Shown: positions 18,217-26,535 of the stretch, in pieces | Layout: every line of letters starts with the position of its first letter | Numbering within the stretch: position 1 is the stretch's first letter | Assembly: GCF_000344135.1 (NCBI RefSeq) | Contig: NZ_BAOP01000033.1 | Span: 1 to 52,892 of the forward strand | Length of the DNA stretch: 52,892 nt | DNA from: Gordonia malaquae NBRC 108250 | GTDB taxonomy: Bacteria; Actinomycetota; Actinomycetes; Mycobacteriales; Mycobacteriaceae | Direction: 5' to 3' | Notes under the pieces: model-generated | Databases searched by the model: none | What the model saw: the letters and a program-made list of their open reading frames with translations, nothing else | What the model was told of the DNA's origin: nothing | Position numbers and translations under genes: made by a program

Positions 18217-18362
18217 ATGACCGACCAGAACACCCCGCTGCCAGCTGCTGCAGCTCCACCCCCGCAACTCAGTCCGCACCCGCGGCCTCCAGCTGCTGCA
18301 GCACCACGCCGGCCGAGACAGTCGCCGACAACGGACGCGACAACCTGCTCGCACACAAGTAG
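18217..18362 (+). pseudogene. Frameshifted gene for a small Cys-rich (SCCS-repeat) peptide
   Basis: An ATG with a good ribosome-binding site (GAAAGGG) follows copA by 38 nt and begins MTDQNTP. In the +2 frame, from about 18240, the sequence reads AASCCSSTPATQS, then AASSCCSTTPAETV and ends RDNLLAHK at a TAG (18360-18362), just before a strong terminator. Adding one base near 18237-18242 would join the two into about 48 residues. The open frame has no start codon of its own. The two SCCS-(S/T)TP units come from repeats at 18241-18258 and 18286-18303. A metal-binding peptide is plausible by context. A real mutation, a sequencing error and programmed frameshifting are all possible. The ATG frame itself runs on through comEC antisense and looks non-coding. 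Confidence 0.55.
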
Positions 18363-18366
18363 AGAC

Positions 18367-18407
18367 ACGACGGTCGCGGCCCAGCACAGCTGGGTCGCGA
18401 CCGTCGT
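18367..18407 (+). terminator. Hairpin ending the copper operon (probably bidirectional)
   Basis: Arms 18367-18385 and 18389-18407 form a 19-bp stem with one G-T pair and a 3-nt loop. It lies between two convergent units, the copper operon and comEC. Confidence 0.75.
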
Positions 18408-18417
18408 CTTCGGCGTC

Positions 18418-19893
18418 TCAGCCGTCGAACGGGCGACGCGTCCGAGCCTTCCGCACCTCCGACCAGACCCACGCTCCTCCGCCGCCCGCCACCAGGATCG
18501 ACGCCGCCAACAGCCCGGGAACCTCCGGACACACCCAGCCCGGCCCGCCGAGACGATCGCCCACGGCCAGCAGCCAACGGACCGGCGGTCCTGTGGCCCG
18601 GACCAGCATTTCAGCGGGCACCTGTGCCGGACCGAACCGCGGTCCCGTCGCGCCGATCGCCGCGGCCGCCGTGCCCGCGATGCCTATCAGCGGAACCGCC
18701 GGAGCCGCGAGGACGTTCGCGAGCACAGCGAACACGCTGACCCTCCCGGTCAGTGCGATGACGATCGGCGTGGTCAGAATCTGAGCGGCGAGCGTCATCG
18801 CGATCAACGATGCCAACCAATCCGGGACGCCACGGTCGAGTAGAGCGAAGCGGATCGGCGCGGACCACACCACGAGACCGACGGTCGCCGCCACCGACAG
18901 CGCGAACCCGGGTGCCAGCGCCATCTCCGGCCACCACAGCACCACCAAGATCACTGCGGCGCCCAACGCCGGCAACGCCTGTGACCGCCGAGACGTCAGG
19001 CCGGCCACCAACCCGACTGTTCCCATGATCGCGGCACGCAAGACGCTGTCGGTCGGCCGGACCAGGACCACAAAACCGATCACCGCGATCGCGCCGACGG
19101 CGAACACCGTCCGGGTCGACGCCCCGCACGCGCGAACGCACAGCACCACCGCACCGACCGTGAGCACAAGATTCGACCCGGAGACGGCGAGAAGGTGCGA
19201 CAGCCCAGCGGCTTTGAACGTGTCGCGAGTCTGCTGATCGAGACCTCCGGTGTCGCCGAGAACCAGGCCCGGCAGCAAGCCGCCCGCACGACCGCCGAGA
19301 GCTCTCGCAGCGAGTTCACGCAAGCGGACTCGGACATCGCCCGCCGCACGCTGCCACCACGGCGCGTCCCTGATCCGCCGGATCTCCCCCGCAGCACTCA
19401 GCTCGGCCGCAATGAGCAGGTCACGGCCCGACACCGCTGCGGGTCTGGCACGCACCCGGACTTCGATCCGCTCACCCGGCAGCAAGTCGGCGGCACTTGC
19501 GTCGACGTGCAGCCGCGCAGCAACAGGTCTCATGGAACGTCCGGACAGTCGCTCTATCCGCACCGGGACGGTGACTCGCCTGCCCCCTGCCTGGACTGTC
19601 GGATCCCCCGCCACGGTCACCTCCACCACGGGTTTGCCCACCGCGGAGAGGATCGGAGACGAGTCGACCGCGACGACGCGCAGGATCACGATCACACCCG
19701 CCGCCGCCGACACCGCGCACGCTGCGGCCACCGTCGGCGCGATACCCGACCACCGCCGAACTCGGCACACCGCCACAGCGGCCGCGACCAGAATCAGCAC
19801 CGCTGCCACCGACGCCGGCACCGGTGCGACGAGGGCTGCGGCAGTTGTCGCCCAGGAGCCCGCCGCCGGTGCGACGAGCCGCAGATCTGCCAT
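18418..19893 (-). CDS. comEC: ComEC/Rec2-family DNA-uptake channel protein
   Basis: A 491-residue polytopic membrane protein with the ComEC competence domain (LPGLVLGDTGGLDQQTRDTFKAAGLSHLLAVSGSNL). The HLLAVSG motif is the family hallmark. An N-terminal OB-like region follows the first hydrophobic segments. The C-terminal metallo-beta-lactamase domain found in Firmicutes is missing, as in other short mycobacterial forms. It overlaps comEA by one base (TGATG). A role in DNA import has not been shown for most actinobacteria. Confidence 0.92.
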   Translation of the reverse strand: MADLRLVAPAAGSWATTAAALVAPVPASVAAVLILVAAAVAVCRVRRWSGIAPTVAAACAVSAAAGVIVILRVVAVDSSPILSAVGKPVVEVTVAGDPTVQAGGRRVTVPVRIERLSGRSMRPVAARLHVDASAADLLPGERIEVRVRARPAAVSGRDLLIAAELSAAGEIRRIRDAPWWQRAAGDVRVRLRELAARALGGRAGGLLPGLVLGDTGGLDQQTRDTFKAAGLSHLLAVSGSNLVLTVGAVVLCVRACGASTRTVFAVGAIAVIGFVVLVRPTDSVLRAAIMGTVGLVAGLTSRRSQALPALGAAVILVVLWWPEMALAPGFALSVAATVGLVVWSAPIRFALLDRGVPDWLASLIAMTLAAQILTTPIVIALTGRVSVFAVLANVLAAPAVPLIGIAGTAAAAIGATGPRFGPAQVPAEMLVRATGPPVRWLLAVGDRLGGPGWVCPEVPGLLAASILVAGGGGAWVWSEVRKARTRRPFDG

Positions 19894-20846
19894 CAGCCGA
19901 CAGTCACCAGCGGCCGCAACTTGGCCAGCCTGCTCGGCCCGATGCCGTCGACCTCGGCGAGTTGATCAACCGACGTGAACCGGCCGTGCGTGGAGCGCCA
20001 CGCGATGATCGCTTGAGCCGTCACCGGTCCGACCCCCGGCAGCTCGTCCAACTGCGCTTCCGTCGCCGTGTTCAGGTCCACCTGCCGGCCGTCACCCGTC
20101 GGCAGCGACCCGCCCGGCGCCGTCGTCGTCTCGTCGCCCGATGTGACGACAGCGCTCCGCACCTGATCACCGCCGCTGCGCCCGACGAGGATCTGGTCTC
20201 CGTCGTGCACGACCTGCGCGAGGTTCAACGACAACAGGTCGGCGCCCTCCCTGGCCCCGCCTGCTCGATCGAGGGCGTCGGCCACTCGCGACCCTGGACG
20301 CAGTCGAACCAACCCAGGCCTGGACACCATTCCGACCACGCTGATCACCATCTCGGTAGGCGGCGGTGTCGACGCCTGCCCTGCAGACGGCGACCCCTTC
20401 GGTTCGACCGACTGCTCGAACGCGACGAGCGGCGCGACGGGTTCGTTCTCCCGCAGCAGGGTGTACCCGGCGAACGCACACCCGATCAGGCCGACCGCGA
20501 CCAGACCGATCGCGGCCCGAGGAAGCATCGTCCACCGGTGCTTCCGCTCGTCCCAGTCGTCATCGTCGTCGTCATTGAGGCTCCGTGGTGACTCGTCGAC
20601 ATGGTCGAGGTCGTCGTCGAGGATCTCGAACGACGCCGACTGTCGCTCCGACCACCGGCGTCGACCCGCACCTGAGTCGAGCCAGTCGGGCATCGCCGTC
20701 GCACCCCAACGTTCCACCGCGGGGTCGGCGTCCGGTGTCTCGTCTTCCCCGTCTGGCGGCCTCGTCCTTTCGGGCGCACGCATCAGACGTGACAGCCGAT
20801 CCGGCCCCGGCTCGCGGTTCTTGCCCGCCCGCAGATCCATCCCCAT
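19893..20846 (-). CDS. comEA: ComEA-like DNA-binding protein (SLBB + helix-hairpin-helix)
   Basis: A 317-residue protein. About 105 acidic/polar cytoplasmic residues (with a DDDDDD run) precede one membrane helix (AAIGLVAVGLIGCAFAGYTLL). An SLBB domain (VVGMVSRPGLVRLRPGSRVADALDRAGG) follows, then two helix-hairpin-helix motifs (VDLNTATEAQLDELPGVGPVTAQAI and FTSVDQLAEVDGIGPSRLAKL). It would bind DNA outside the membrane for the ComEC channel. The long charged N-terminal extension is an oddity. Confidence 0.93.
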   Translation of the reverse strand: MGMDLRAGKNREPGPDRLSRLMRAPERTRPPDGEDETPDADPAVERWGATAMPDWLDSGAGRRRWSERQSASFEILDDDLDHVDESPRSLNDDDDDDWDERKHRWTMLPRAAIGLVAVGLIGCAFAGYTLLRENEPVAPLVAFEQSVEPKGSPSAGQASTPPPTEMVISVVGMVSRPGLVRLRPGSRVADALDRAGGAREGADLLSLNLAQVVHDGDQILVGRSGGDQVRSAVVTSGDETTTAPGGSLPTGDGRQVDLNTATEAQLDELPGVGPVTAQAIIAWRSTHGRFTSVDQLAEVDGIGPSRLAKLRPLVTVG

Positions 20847-20952
20847 GGACGCACCGTAGGCGCGGAATCAGCCTGCGACAGTCCTCGGACCGACCTGTGG
20901 ACGGATTCACCGGGATTCGCGCGTTGTGCACAACGCCTCGACCGGCGCTTCG

Positions 20953-21804
20953 TCAGAAGGTGATGGGGTCCAAGCCGTGAGCAAGTGCGACGCCCACGGC
21001 GCCGGGGCCCACGTGGGTCCCGAGGACCTGCCCGAGGTCGACGGTGAGCGTCGACGGAACGTCGTCGAGCCGGCTGACGACGGAGTCGAGGACCTCCGAT
21101 GCCAATGCCGGGTTCTGGCAGTGCTGCACACCGACCGTGACAGGCTCGCCGTCCGCCAATTCGACGATGGTGTCGACCATCTTGCTGATGGCTTTGGTCA
21201 TGGTGCGGTGACGCTCCCGAAGCGCGAGGACACCGTCTGCCATGTGGAGGATCGGCTTGATCGACAACGCGGACCCCAGGATGTGGCCGGTCGCGCTGAG
21301 ACGACCGCTGTGACGCAGATTGTCGAGGTTCTGGACACAGAGGAGCGATTCGGCGGTCGCCCCCGCACGGACAGCGGCCTCGTACACGTCGTCGCGCTCA
21401 CCGCCCGCCTGTGCCGCCTGTACCGCGGCCATCGTCGTCAGTCCGAGGGAGACTCCGACGGACCGGGAGTCGACCACGCGGACTTCACCGTCGAGAGCGT
21501 CGGACGCGAGACGGGCCGCGCTCCAGGTGCCCGACAGTCGGCGTGACATGTGAACGGCCACCACACCGTCGCCGTCACTGATCTCCAACGCCCGCTCGTA
21601 CGCGCTCCGCAAGTCTGCGAGACTCGCACCGGAGGTGGTCACATTCGGCGTCGACACGACATCGGTGGGGATGTCGTCGACTCCCTCCAGGTACTCGGTA
21701 CCGTCGTCGAGGGCCACGTGCAGCGGAACCTGCAAGATCCCATACTTGCTCATCAGTGACGCGGGCAACCGCGATGATGAATCGGTGACGATGACGACAG
21801 GCAC
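20953..21804 (-). CDS. DegV-family fatty-acid-binding protein
   Basis: A 283-residue DegV/FakB-type protein, which binds fatty acids. It starts VPVVIVTDSSSRLP and contains the ligand-site region VTTSGASLADLRSAY and VRVVDSRSVGVSLGL. The start is probably the GTG at 21804, because a TAACCT -10 box ends 6 nt upstream. An ATG at 21810, adding two residues, lies directly against that box. In M. tuberculosis the homologue follows eis, which is missing here. A DAK2-domain protein elsewhere in this window (35831-37474) is a possible partner by family knowledge. Confidence 0.92.
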   Translation of the reverse strand: MPVVIVTDSSSRLPASLMSKYGILQVPLHVALDDGTEYLEGVDDIPTDVVSTPNVTTSGASLADLRSAYERALEISDGDGVVAVHMSRRLSGTWSAARLASDALDGEVRVVDSRSVGVSLGLTTMAAVQAAQAGGERDDVYEAAVRAGATAESLLCVQNLDNLRHSGRLSATGHILGSALSIKPILHMADGVLALRERHRTMTKAISKMVDTIVELADGEPVTVGVQHCQNPALASEVLDSVVSRLDDVPSTLTVDLGQVLGTHVGPGAVGVALAHGLDPITF

Positions 21805-21810
21805 CCCCAT

Positions 21811-21816
21811 AGGTTA
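21811..21816 (-). promoter_or_regulatory. -10 box (TAACCT) of the degV leaderless promoter
   Basis: TAACCT on the minus strand lies 6 nt before the GTG at 21804 and argues for that start over the ATG at 21810. Confidence 0.45.
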
Positions 21817-21837
21817 GCGGGTGCCGGCAGAGCGCGA

Positions 21838-22707
21838 TCACACGAGGCGCGCGCTGATCCCGTCGAGAAACCGTTCGATCCCCGACTCGACGAGGACCTC
21901 GACGTCGTACGGGTATCCGACGTCCATGATCGCCGCCATTCTCGGAAACCGATCCGGCGGAGCGATTCGTCGCAGGTCCGCGACTCTGGTGTCCATCCAC
22001 TCGTCGTTGGTGACGCCCGTCTCGGCGCGATCGGACAGTTCGGGTTCGAGGGTCGATCCGAGCCCACGGATCAGGTTGAGGAGGCACAGGTAGTCGGTGA
22101 ACGCCTGAACCGGGTCGAGTCCGGCACCGCACAGACTGCCGAGCATTCGTTCGGCGAGCGGCATCGCGTTGGGCATCGACGCAGGTCTTGTCATCGACAG
22201 AGCCCCCGCGAACCACGGATGCCGAGTCATCGTCTGCCACATCGTCCGACATGCGCCCTGCAGGTCGGCCCGCCAGTCGCCGGTCACCGGCGGCAGCTCC
22301 ATCGCGCCCATCACCCGATCGAGCATCACGAACTCGAGATCGTCGCGGCTCGGCACATACCGGTACACCGACATCGTCGGAATCTCGAGCGCCGCGGCCA
22401 ATCGCCTCATCGACACCGCTGCGAGGCCTTCCGCATCGGCTATCGAGACGGCCACGGCCACGACACCGTCTCGGGTGAGAATCGACTGGGCCGAACTGTC
22501 CGGTGCGCGGACCTCACTGCCTCTGCCCGGAGTCGACGTGATCAGTCCGTCGTTCTGAAGCAGCGCGAGGACGCGGCTCGCCGTCGCCATCGCCACGTTG
22601 TGGTCGCGCATGATCGCCCGAGTCGACGGAATCGGATCTCCAGGCGCCAACTGCCCGGTGACGATGCGCTCCCGCAGAACATCGGCGATCTCCTCAGCAC
22701 GGCTCAT
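21838..22707 (-). CDS. GntR/TetR-type hybrid transcriptional regulator
   Basis: A 289-residue regulator. Residues 1-70 form a GntR winged helix (IADVLRERIVTGQLAPGDPIPSTRAIMRDHNVAMATASRVL). Residues 75-125 form a TetR-type HTH (DGVVAVAVSIADAEGLAAVSMRRLAAALEIPTMSVYRYV), followed by a TetR-like ligand domain. Such double-HTH proteins are known in actinobacteria next to FAD-dependent monooxygenases, as is the case here: the divergent gene at 22805. It starts behind GGAGGTGAGG. It probably represses the monooxygenase gene and itself, binding in the intergenic region with its palindromes. The inducer is unknown. Confidence 0.9.
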   Translation of the reverse strand: MSRAEEIADVLRERIVTGQLAPGDPIPSTRAIMRDHNVAMATASRVLALLQNDGLITSTPGRGSEVRAPDSSAQSILTRDGVVAVAVSIADAEGLAAVSMRRLAAALEIPTMSVYRYVPSRDDLEFVMLDRVMGAMELPPVTGDWRADLQGACRTMWQTMTRHPWFAGALSMTRPASMPNAMPLAERMLGSLCGAGLDPVQAFTDYLCLLNLIRGLGSTLEPELSDRAETGVTNDEWMDTRVADLRRIAPPDRFPRMAAIMDVGYPYDVEVLVESGIERFLDGISARLV

Positions 22708-22729
22708 CCGACCTCACCTCCACACGAAC

Positions 22730-22790
22730 GCACTAGTGCACTTTTATCAAAATGCCACGTAAACACCGTATCGCAGAGCGCTGCATACGG
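22730..22790. promoter_or_regulatory. Two inverted repeats in a divergent promoter region
   Basis: A perfect 10-bp palindrome GCACTAGTGC sits at 22730-22739. A second imperfect inverted repeat spans 22766-22790 (CCGTAT/ATACGG with an inner GCAG/CTGC). The second lies across the -35/spacer region of the monooxygenase promoter. Both are candidate operators for the divergent regulator. Confidence 0.5.
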
Positions 22791-22792
22791 CG

Positions 22793-22798
22793 TACGTT
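22793..22798 (+). promoter_or_regulatory. -10 box (TACGTT) of the monooxygenase promoter
   Basis: TACGTT ends 6 nt before the ATG at 22805, giving a leaderless transcript. The upstream inverted repeat overlaps its expected -35 area. Confidence 0.45.
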
Positions 22799-22804
22799 CG
22801 CACT

Positions 22805-24001
22805 ATGAACAGAACTTTGAACGTCCTCATCAGCGGCGCATCGATCGCCGGCCCCACCGCGGCAGTACTCCTCGCCCGCCAGGGGCACACAGTCACCGTC
22901 GTCGAACGTGCGCCCTCGCTTCGCCCCGGTGGACAGACTGTCGATCTCCGCGGAGCGGGTCGGACCGTCATCGATCGAATGGGACTCACCGCCGTCACCG
23001 ACGCCAAACTCCTCGATCAACGTGGGATCGCGACCGTCGACACCGACGGCAGGCATGTCAGCGAGCTTCCGGTCGAGGCGTTCGACGGCAACGGCATCGT
23101 CTCGACTCACGAGATCCTCCGCGGCGACCTCGCCGAGAGCATCGCCGACGCGGTCCCCTCCACCGTCGAATGGATCTGGGACGACACCGTCACCGCGATC
23201 ACCCCGGACGGCGATCACACCGTCGTGTCGTTCGAGAAGGCCTCGGATCGCCGCTTCGATCTTGTGGTCGGCGCCGATGGCCTCAACTCGGCCGTCCGCC
23301 GCGCCGCATTCGGCCCCGATGAGGAGTTCCTGGAACCGATCGGGCTGCGGTACGCGTGGTTCACCGCGACGATCGATCAGTCGCTCGACGGCTGGTACCT
23401 CATGCACAACGAGGTCGGCGGACGCGTGGTCTCGTGCCGCCCGTCGCGCGTCGACGGCACGGTGAAGGCCTCTCTGGCGGTCCGCGGCGTCGATCCCGTT
23501 CCGCTTCGTGACCGTGTCGCGCAATGGGACATGCTCGACGCCGCTTTCACCGACGTCGGCTGGGTGGCGCCACAACTCCTCAATCAGATGCGTGACGCGG
23601 ACGACTGGGCGTACGCCGACCTCGCCCAGGTCAAGATGGAGTCGTTCGCCCGCGACCGGGTGGTGCTCGTCGGCGACGCCGGATACTGTCCCACCCCGCT
23701 GACCGGCCTCGGCACCACACTCGCACTCGTCGGGGCGTATGTGTTGGCCGGCGAGATCTCCCGATCCGACGACGTCGACGCGGCGCTCGACGCATATCAG
23801 CAAGTGATGCGCCCGTTCATCGCTCGCGCACAACAGCTGCCCCCGGGCGGGGCGTCGGGCTATGCGCCGTCGAGCCGGATCGCCGTGATTCTCAGCCGCT
23901 GGACCTACTGGTCGATGAACCGGTGGCCGATGCGCAACATCCTCGCCTCACAGTTCGCGAAGGCGGACGGCATCGACCTGCCGGACTACTCGCTCGCGTG
24001 A
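22805..24001 (+). CDS. FAD-dependent monooxygenase (PHBH-fold, Tet(X)/Rox-like group)
   Basis: A 398-residue flavoprotein of the class A aromatic hydroxylase fold. It has the FAD Rossmann motif ([22 protein letters not shown]), the DG motif region ([18 protein letters not shown]) and the GD motif ([23 protein letters not shown]). Members hydroxylate aromatic compounds; some inactivate tetracyclines or rifamycins. The substrate here is unknown. It is divergent from a GntR/TetR-type regulator, suggesting ligand-induced expression. Its 3' end overlaps octT on the opposite strand by 16 nt. Confidence 0.9.
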   Translation: MNRTLNVLISGASIAGPTAAVLLARQGHTVTVVERAPSLRPGGQTVDLRGAGRTVIDRMGLTAVTDAKLLDQRGIATVDTDGRHVSELPVEAFDGNGIVSTHEILRGDLAESIADAVPSTVEWIWDDTVTAITPDGDHTVVSFEKASDRRFDLVVGADGLNSAVRRAAFGPDEEFLEPIGLRYAWFTATIDQSLDGWYLMHNEVGGRVVSCRPSRVDGTVKASLAVRGVDPVPLRDRVAQWDMLDAAFTDVGWVAPQLLNQMRDADDWAYADLAQVKMESFARDRVVLVGDAGYCPTPLTGLGTTLALVGAYVLAGEISRSDDVDAALDAYQQVMRPFIARAQQLPPGGASGYAPSSRIAVILSRWTYWSMNRWPMRNILASQFAKADGIDLPDYSLA

Positions 24002-24708
24002 AGGACGCTCCCGACAACCGGCGCGACGGCGTCGGCGATCTGAGCGTGCGCTTCGATGCTCCAGTGGATCCCGTCGGGATTCATGACGAAGTCCGGATCG
24101 TCGTACGCCGCGGACGTGACGTCGTAGAAACCGGTGACCGTGGGGATCGAGTGCTCGTCCGCCCACCGTGTGATGGCGACCGTCAACGGCACGCGCCCGG
24201 GGTGGGCGTGACCGTAGTACGGACTGTCGTGGGTGGACGGCAGGCAGACCACGATCGGGAGGTCGGGGCGGAGGTGTGCGACGGCCCCGCGGATCTTCTC
24301 GAAGTACTCGACGGTGACGCGCGGAGGCAGCGCCATCGGCCACCCGAGCGGTGAGAGCCGCGGCTGCAACCACGAGTAGCCGTCGCGGACCACCTGACGG
24401 AGGCGAGCAGGCCGCAGATAGCGGATCTGCTCGCGCAAGGCCGTCGGCATCGGCGACGGCAGCGAGTCCATTCCACCGAACGCGAGGACGAGTACGTCGG
24501 CTTTCGGCAGCGCGGCCCAGATCCGCGGATCCTGGGTGATGGCCCACCACACGTCACGGCTGGTCCAGCCGATGCGTGCGAAGAGCTCGACCGGACGATC
24601 CAACTGGGCTCCGACCAGGTTCGGCCAGATCCTCCGGTCGTCGGACGGCAAACCGCCCGTCTCGTCGTAGTACGACAGCGAGTCGCCCAGAACCATGATC
24701 GAACCCAC
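23986..24708 (-). CDS. octT: SGNH/GDSL acyltransferase, diglucosylglycerate octanoyltransferase-like
   Basis: A 240-residue SGNH-fold protein with the GDSL nucleophile block ([11 protein letters not shown]), a Gly block (AFGGMDS) and the C-terminal Asp-x-x-His in MNPDGIHWS. By position next to gpgP and by overall pattern, it matches the mycobacterial OctT (Rv2418c), which octanoylates diglucosylglycerate in methylglucose lipopolysaccharide biosynthesis. The GTG start is preceded by AGGAAGGG with 8-nt spacing. It follows gpgP by 14 nt and is the end of the operon. Confidence 0.85.
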   Translation of the reverse strand: MGSIMVLGDSLSYYDETGGLPSDDRRIWPNLVGAQLDRPVELFARIGWTSRDVWWAITQDPRIWAALPKADVLVLAFGGMDSLPSPMPTALREQIRYLRPARLRQVVRDGYSWLQPRLSPLGWPMALPPRVTVEYFEKIRGAVAHLRPDLPIVVCLPSTHDSPYYGHAHPGRVPLTVAITRWADEHSIPTVTGFYDVTSAAYDDPDFVMNPDGIHWSIEAHAQIADAVAPVVGSVLHASE

Positions 24709-24722
24709 GGATGAGACCCTTC

Positions 24723-25439
24723 CTACTGAACGCCGAGATCAGCCGACTCGGCTGTCGCGTTCCATACGTCGAGACGCCACACGGGCGCGTCGTCTGCGGT
24801 GGTGCTGTGACCAGACAGTTGTACCCAGCTGGTGTTGGCGAGTCCGCCGAACACCGGCCAATTGGCGACCGGGAGTGCCAGCAGTCCGGCGGTCAGCGCG
24901 GCGATGCAGCCGCCGTGCGCGACCAGGACGACCGGTGCGTCCGGAGTCTGGCCCGTGCCCCAGTTATCCAAGCCCGCGACCAGTTCGTCGACCACCGGCA
25001 GCATGCGCTCGGCCACCTGCACTCGGCTCTCGCCGTTCGGCGGAGTCCACGTCGAGTCGTCACGCCACACCCGGCGCGCGCCGGGCATCGCCTCGTCGAC
25101 CTCGTGGTGGGTCATGCCCTGCCAGTCGCCCAGATGCGTCTCGCGGAGTCGGGAATCGGTGGTGACGTCCTGACCGGTCACCGCGCCGATGGCCTGCGCC
25201 GTCTCGTGTGCACGACGCAGATCGGACGACAGGATCACCAGTGGTGACCGTGTCGCGATCGCGCGACCTGCCACACGTGCCTGTCCCACCCCGACGTCCG
25301 AGAGGTCGGTGTCGAGCTGGCCCTGCATGCGCTGGGACGCGTTGTAGAGAGTCTCACCGTGCCGGAGCAGGATCAGCCGCCGAACGACCGGCGTCAACCG
25401 TTCGACGCTGGAATCCCCAGGATCCGGTTCGCCCCTCAT
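24723..25439 (-). CDS. gpgP: Glucosyl-3-phosphoglycerate phosphatase-like histidine phosphatase
   Basis: A 238-residue histidine phosphatase with the catalytic LLRHGET near residue 25, an acid region in [12 protein letters not shown] and the second His in [12 protein letters not shown]. In Mycobacterium the same gene (Rv2419c) encodes GpgP, which dephosphorylates glucosyl-3-phosphoglycerate on the way to methylglucose lipopolysaccharides. That function is inferred from synteny. The ATG overlaps the rsfS stop by 4 nt. A longer ORF upstream is in the shadow of rsfS. Confidence 0.88.
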   Translation of the reverse strand: MRGEPDPGDSSVERLTPVVRRLILLRHGETLYNASQRMQGQLDTDLSDVGVGQARVAGRAIATRSPLVILSSDLRRAHETAQAIGAVTGQDVTTDSRLRETHLGDWQGMTHHEVDEAMPGARRVWRDDSTWTPPNGESRVQVAERMLPVVDELVAGLDNWGTGQTPDAPVVLVAHGGCIAALTAGLLALPVANWPVFGGLANTSWVQLSGHSTTADDAPVWRLDVWNATAESADLGVQ

Positions 25440-25852
25440 TCCGCGGGCAAGACGGCGTCGTCGTCCTCGCCCGGCTCCGGACGCGTCGCGGGCTCCACGC
25501 CCTCGAGTTCGAGAAGCGGGCAGTCCTTCCACAGACGCTCGAGGCCGTAGAAGTCGCGCTCGTCGTCGTGCTGGACGTGCACGACGATGTCGCCGTAGTC
25601 GAGCAGCGCCCAACGTCCTTCACGAGTGCCCTCCCGACGCAGCGGCTGATGCCCTGCCTCGCGCAGCTTGTCCTCGATCTCTTCGACGATCGAGTTGACC
25701 TGGCGTTCGTTGTCTGCGGAGCAGATCAGGAACACGTCGGTGATCACGAGGTGCTCGGACACGTCGATCGCGGCGACGTTGGTCGCGAGCCGCTCGACCG
25801 CTGCATGCGCGGCGATCGTGGTCATCTCGAGGGATTCGGCGGACACACTCAC
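25436..25852 (-). CDS. rsfS: Ribosome silencing factor RsfS
   Basis: A 138-residue RsfS (Iojap/DUF143) protein, which binds uL14 on the 50S subunit and blocks subunit joining under nutrient limitation. Typical segments are [17 protein letters not shown] and [16 protein letters not shown]. The GTG start overlaps the nadD stop (GTGA), and AAGGAA stands upstream. The last 25 residues are an acidic tail. Confidence 0.95.
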   Translation of the reverse strand: MSVSAESLEMTTIAAHAAVERLATNVAAIDVSEHLVITDVFLICSADNERQVNSIVEEIEDKLREAGHQPLRREGTREGRWALLDYGDIVVHVQHDDERDFYGLERLWKDCPLLELEGVEPATRPEPGEDDDAVLPAE

Positions 25853-26514
25853 GTGGGTTCCTTTCGGTACAGACCGTGCTTGTTGATGTACTGGACCACA
25901 CCGTCGGGCACGAGGTACCAGACGGGGCGATCAGCGACGGCCCGCGCCCGGCAGTCCGTCGACGAGATCGCCAGGGCGGGGATCTCGATCAATTGGAGTG
26001 CGTTCGCGGGCTTGGACGCCAGGTGCTCGGTCAGATGGGTGGCATTCAGTTCGTATCCGGGCCGCGACACCCCGATGAAGTGGGCGAGCTCGAACAAGTC
26101 CTCCCAATCATGCCAGTTCAGGATCGTTTCGAGGGCATCGGCACCGGTGATGAAGTAGAGCTCGTCGCCGGGGAACGCACGCCGCAGGTCACGCAGGGTG
26201 TCGACCGTGTACGTCACGCCGTCGCGCTCGATGTCGACCCGACTCACCGTGAACTGCGGGTTCGACGCCGTCGCGATGACGGTCATCAGGTAGCGGTGTT
26301 CGGCAGGGCTGACATGCCGGGACGGGTCCGCGGCGTGGGCGCCTTCCTTCTGCCACGGGCGGCCAGTCGGGACGAAGACCACTTCGTCGAGCTTGAAGCG
26401 GTGAGCCACTTCGCTCGCCGCCACGAGGTGCCCGTTGTGGATGGGATCGAAGGTTCCGCCCATCACGCCGATGCGGCGCGGCGCTGCGCAGTCCGGTGAC
26501 ATGTGTTGTGACAT
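25849..26514 (-). CDS. nadD: Nicotinate-nucleotide adenylyltransferase
   Basis: A 221-residue enzyme that adenylates nicotinate mononucleotide in NAD synthesis. It has the nucleotidyltransferase motif [12 protein letters not shown] and the ISSTDCR motif near the C-terminus, plus [15 protein letters not shown]. The first ATG is used here. A second ATG four codons in (26502) is an alternative. It heads the nadD-rsfS-gpgP-octT series, all overlapping or closely spaced. Confidence 0.95.
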   Translation of the reverse strand: MSQHMSPDCAAPRRIGVMGGTFDPIHNGHLVAASEVAHRFKLDEVVFVPTGRPWQKEGAHAADPSRHVSPAEHRYLMTVIATASNPQFTVSRVDIERDGVTYTVDTLRDLRRAFPGDELYFITGADALETILNWHDWEDLFELAHFIGVSRPGYELNATHLTEHLASKPANALQLIEIPALAISSTDCRARAVADRPVWYLVPDGVVQYINKHGLYRKEPT

Positions 26515-26535
26515 TACGCGGTGACGACCGGCGTC

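Noticed and set aside
18217..18843. A 208-codon open frame on the plus strand continuing from the small-peptide ATG
   Set aside because: Beyond about 18240 it runs over a terminator and antisense to comEC, with no recognisable protein. The short frame with the Cys motifs makes better sense.
22708..22804. A riboswitch or small RNA in the divergent gap
   Set aside because: The repeats are better explained as operators, and the monooxygenase transcript appears leaderless.
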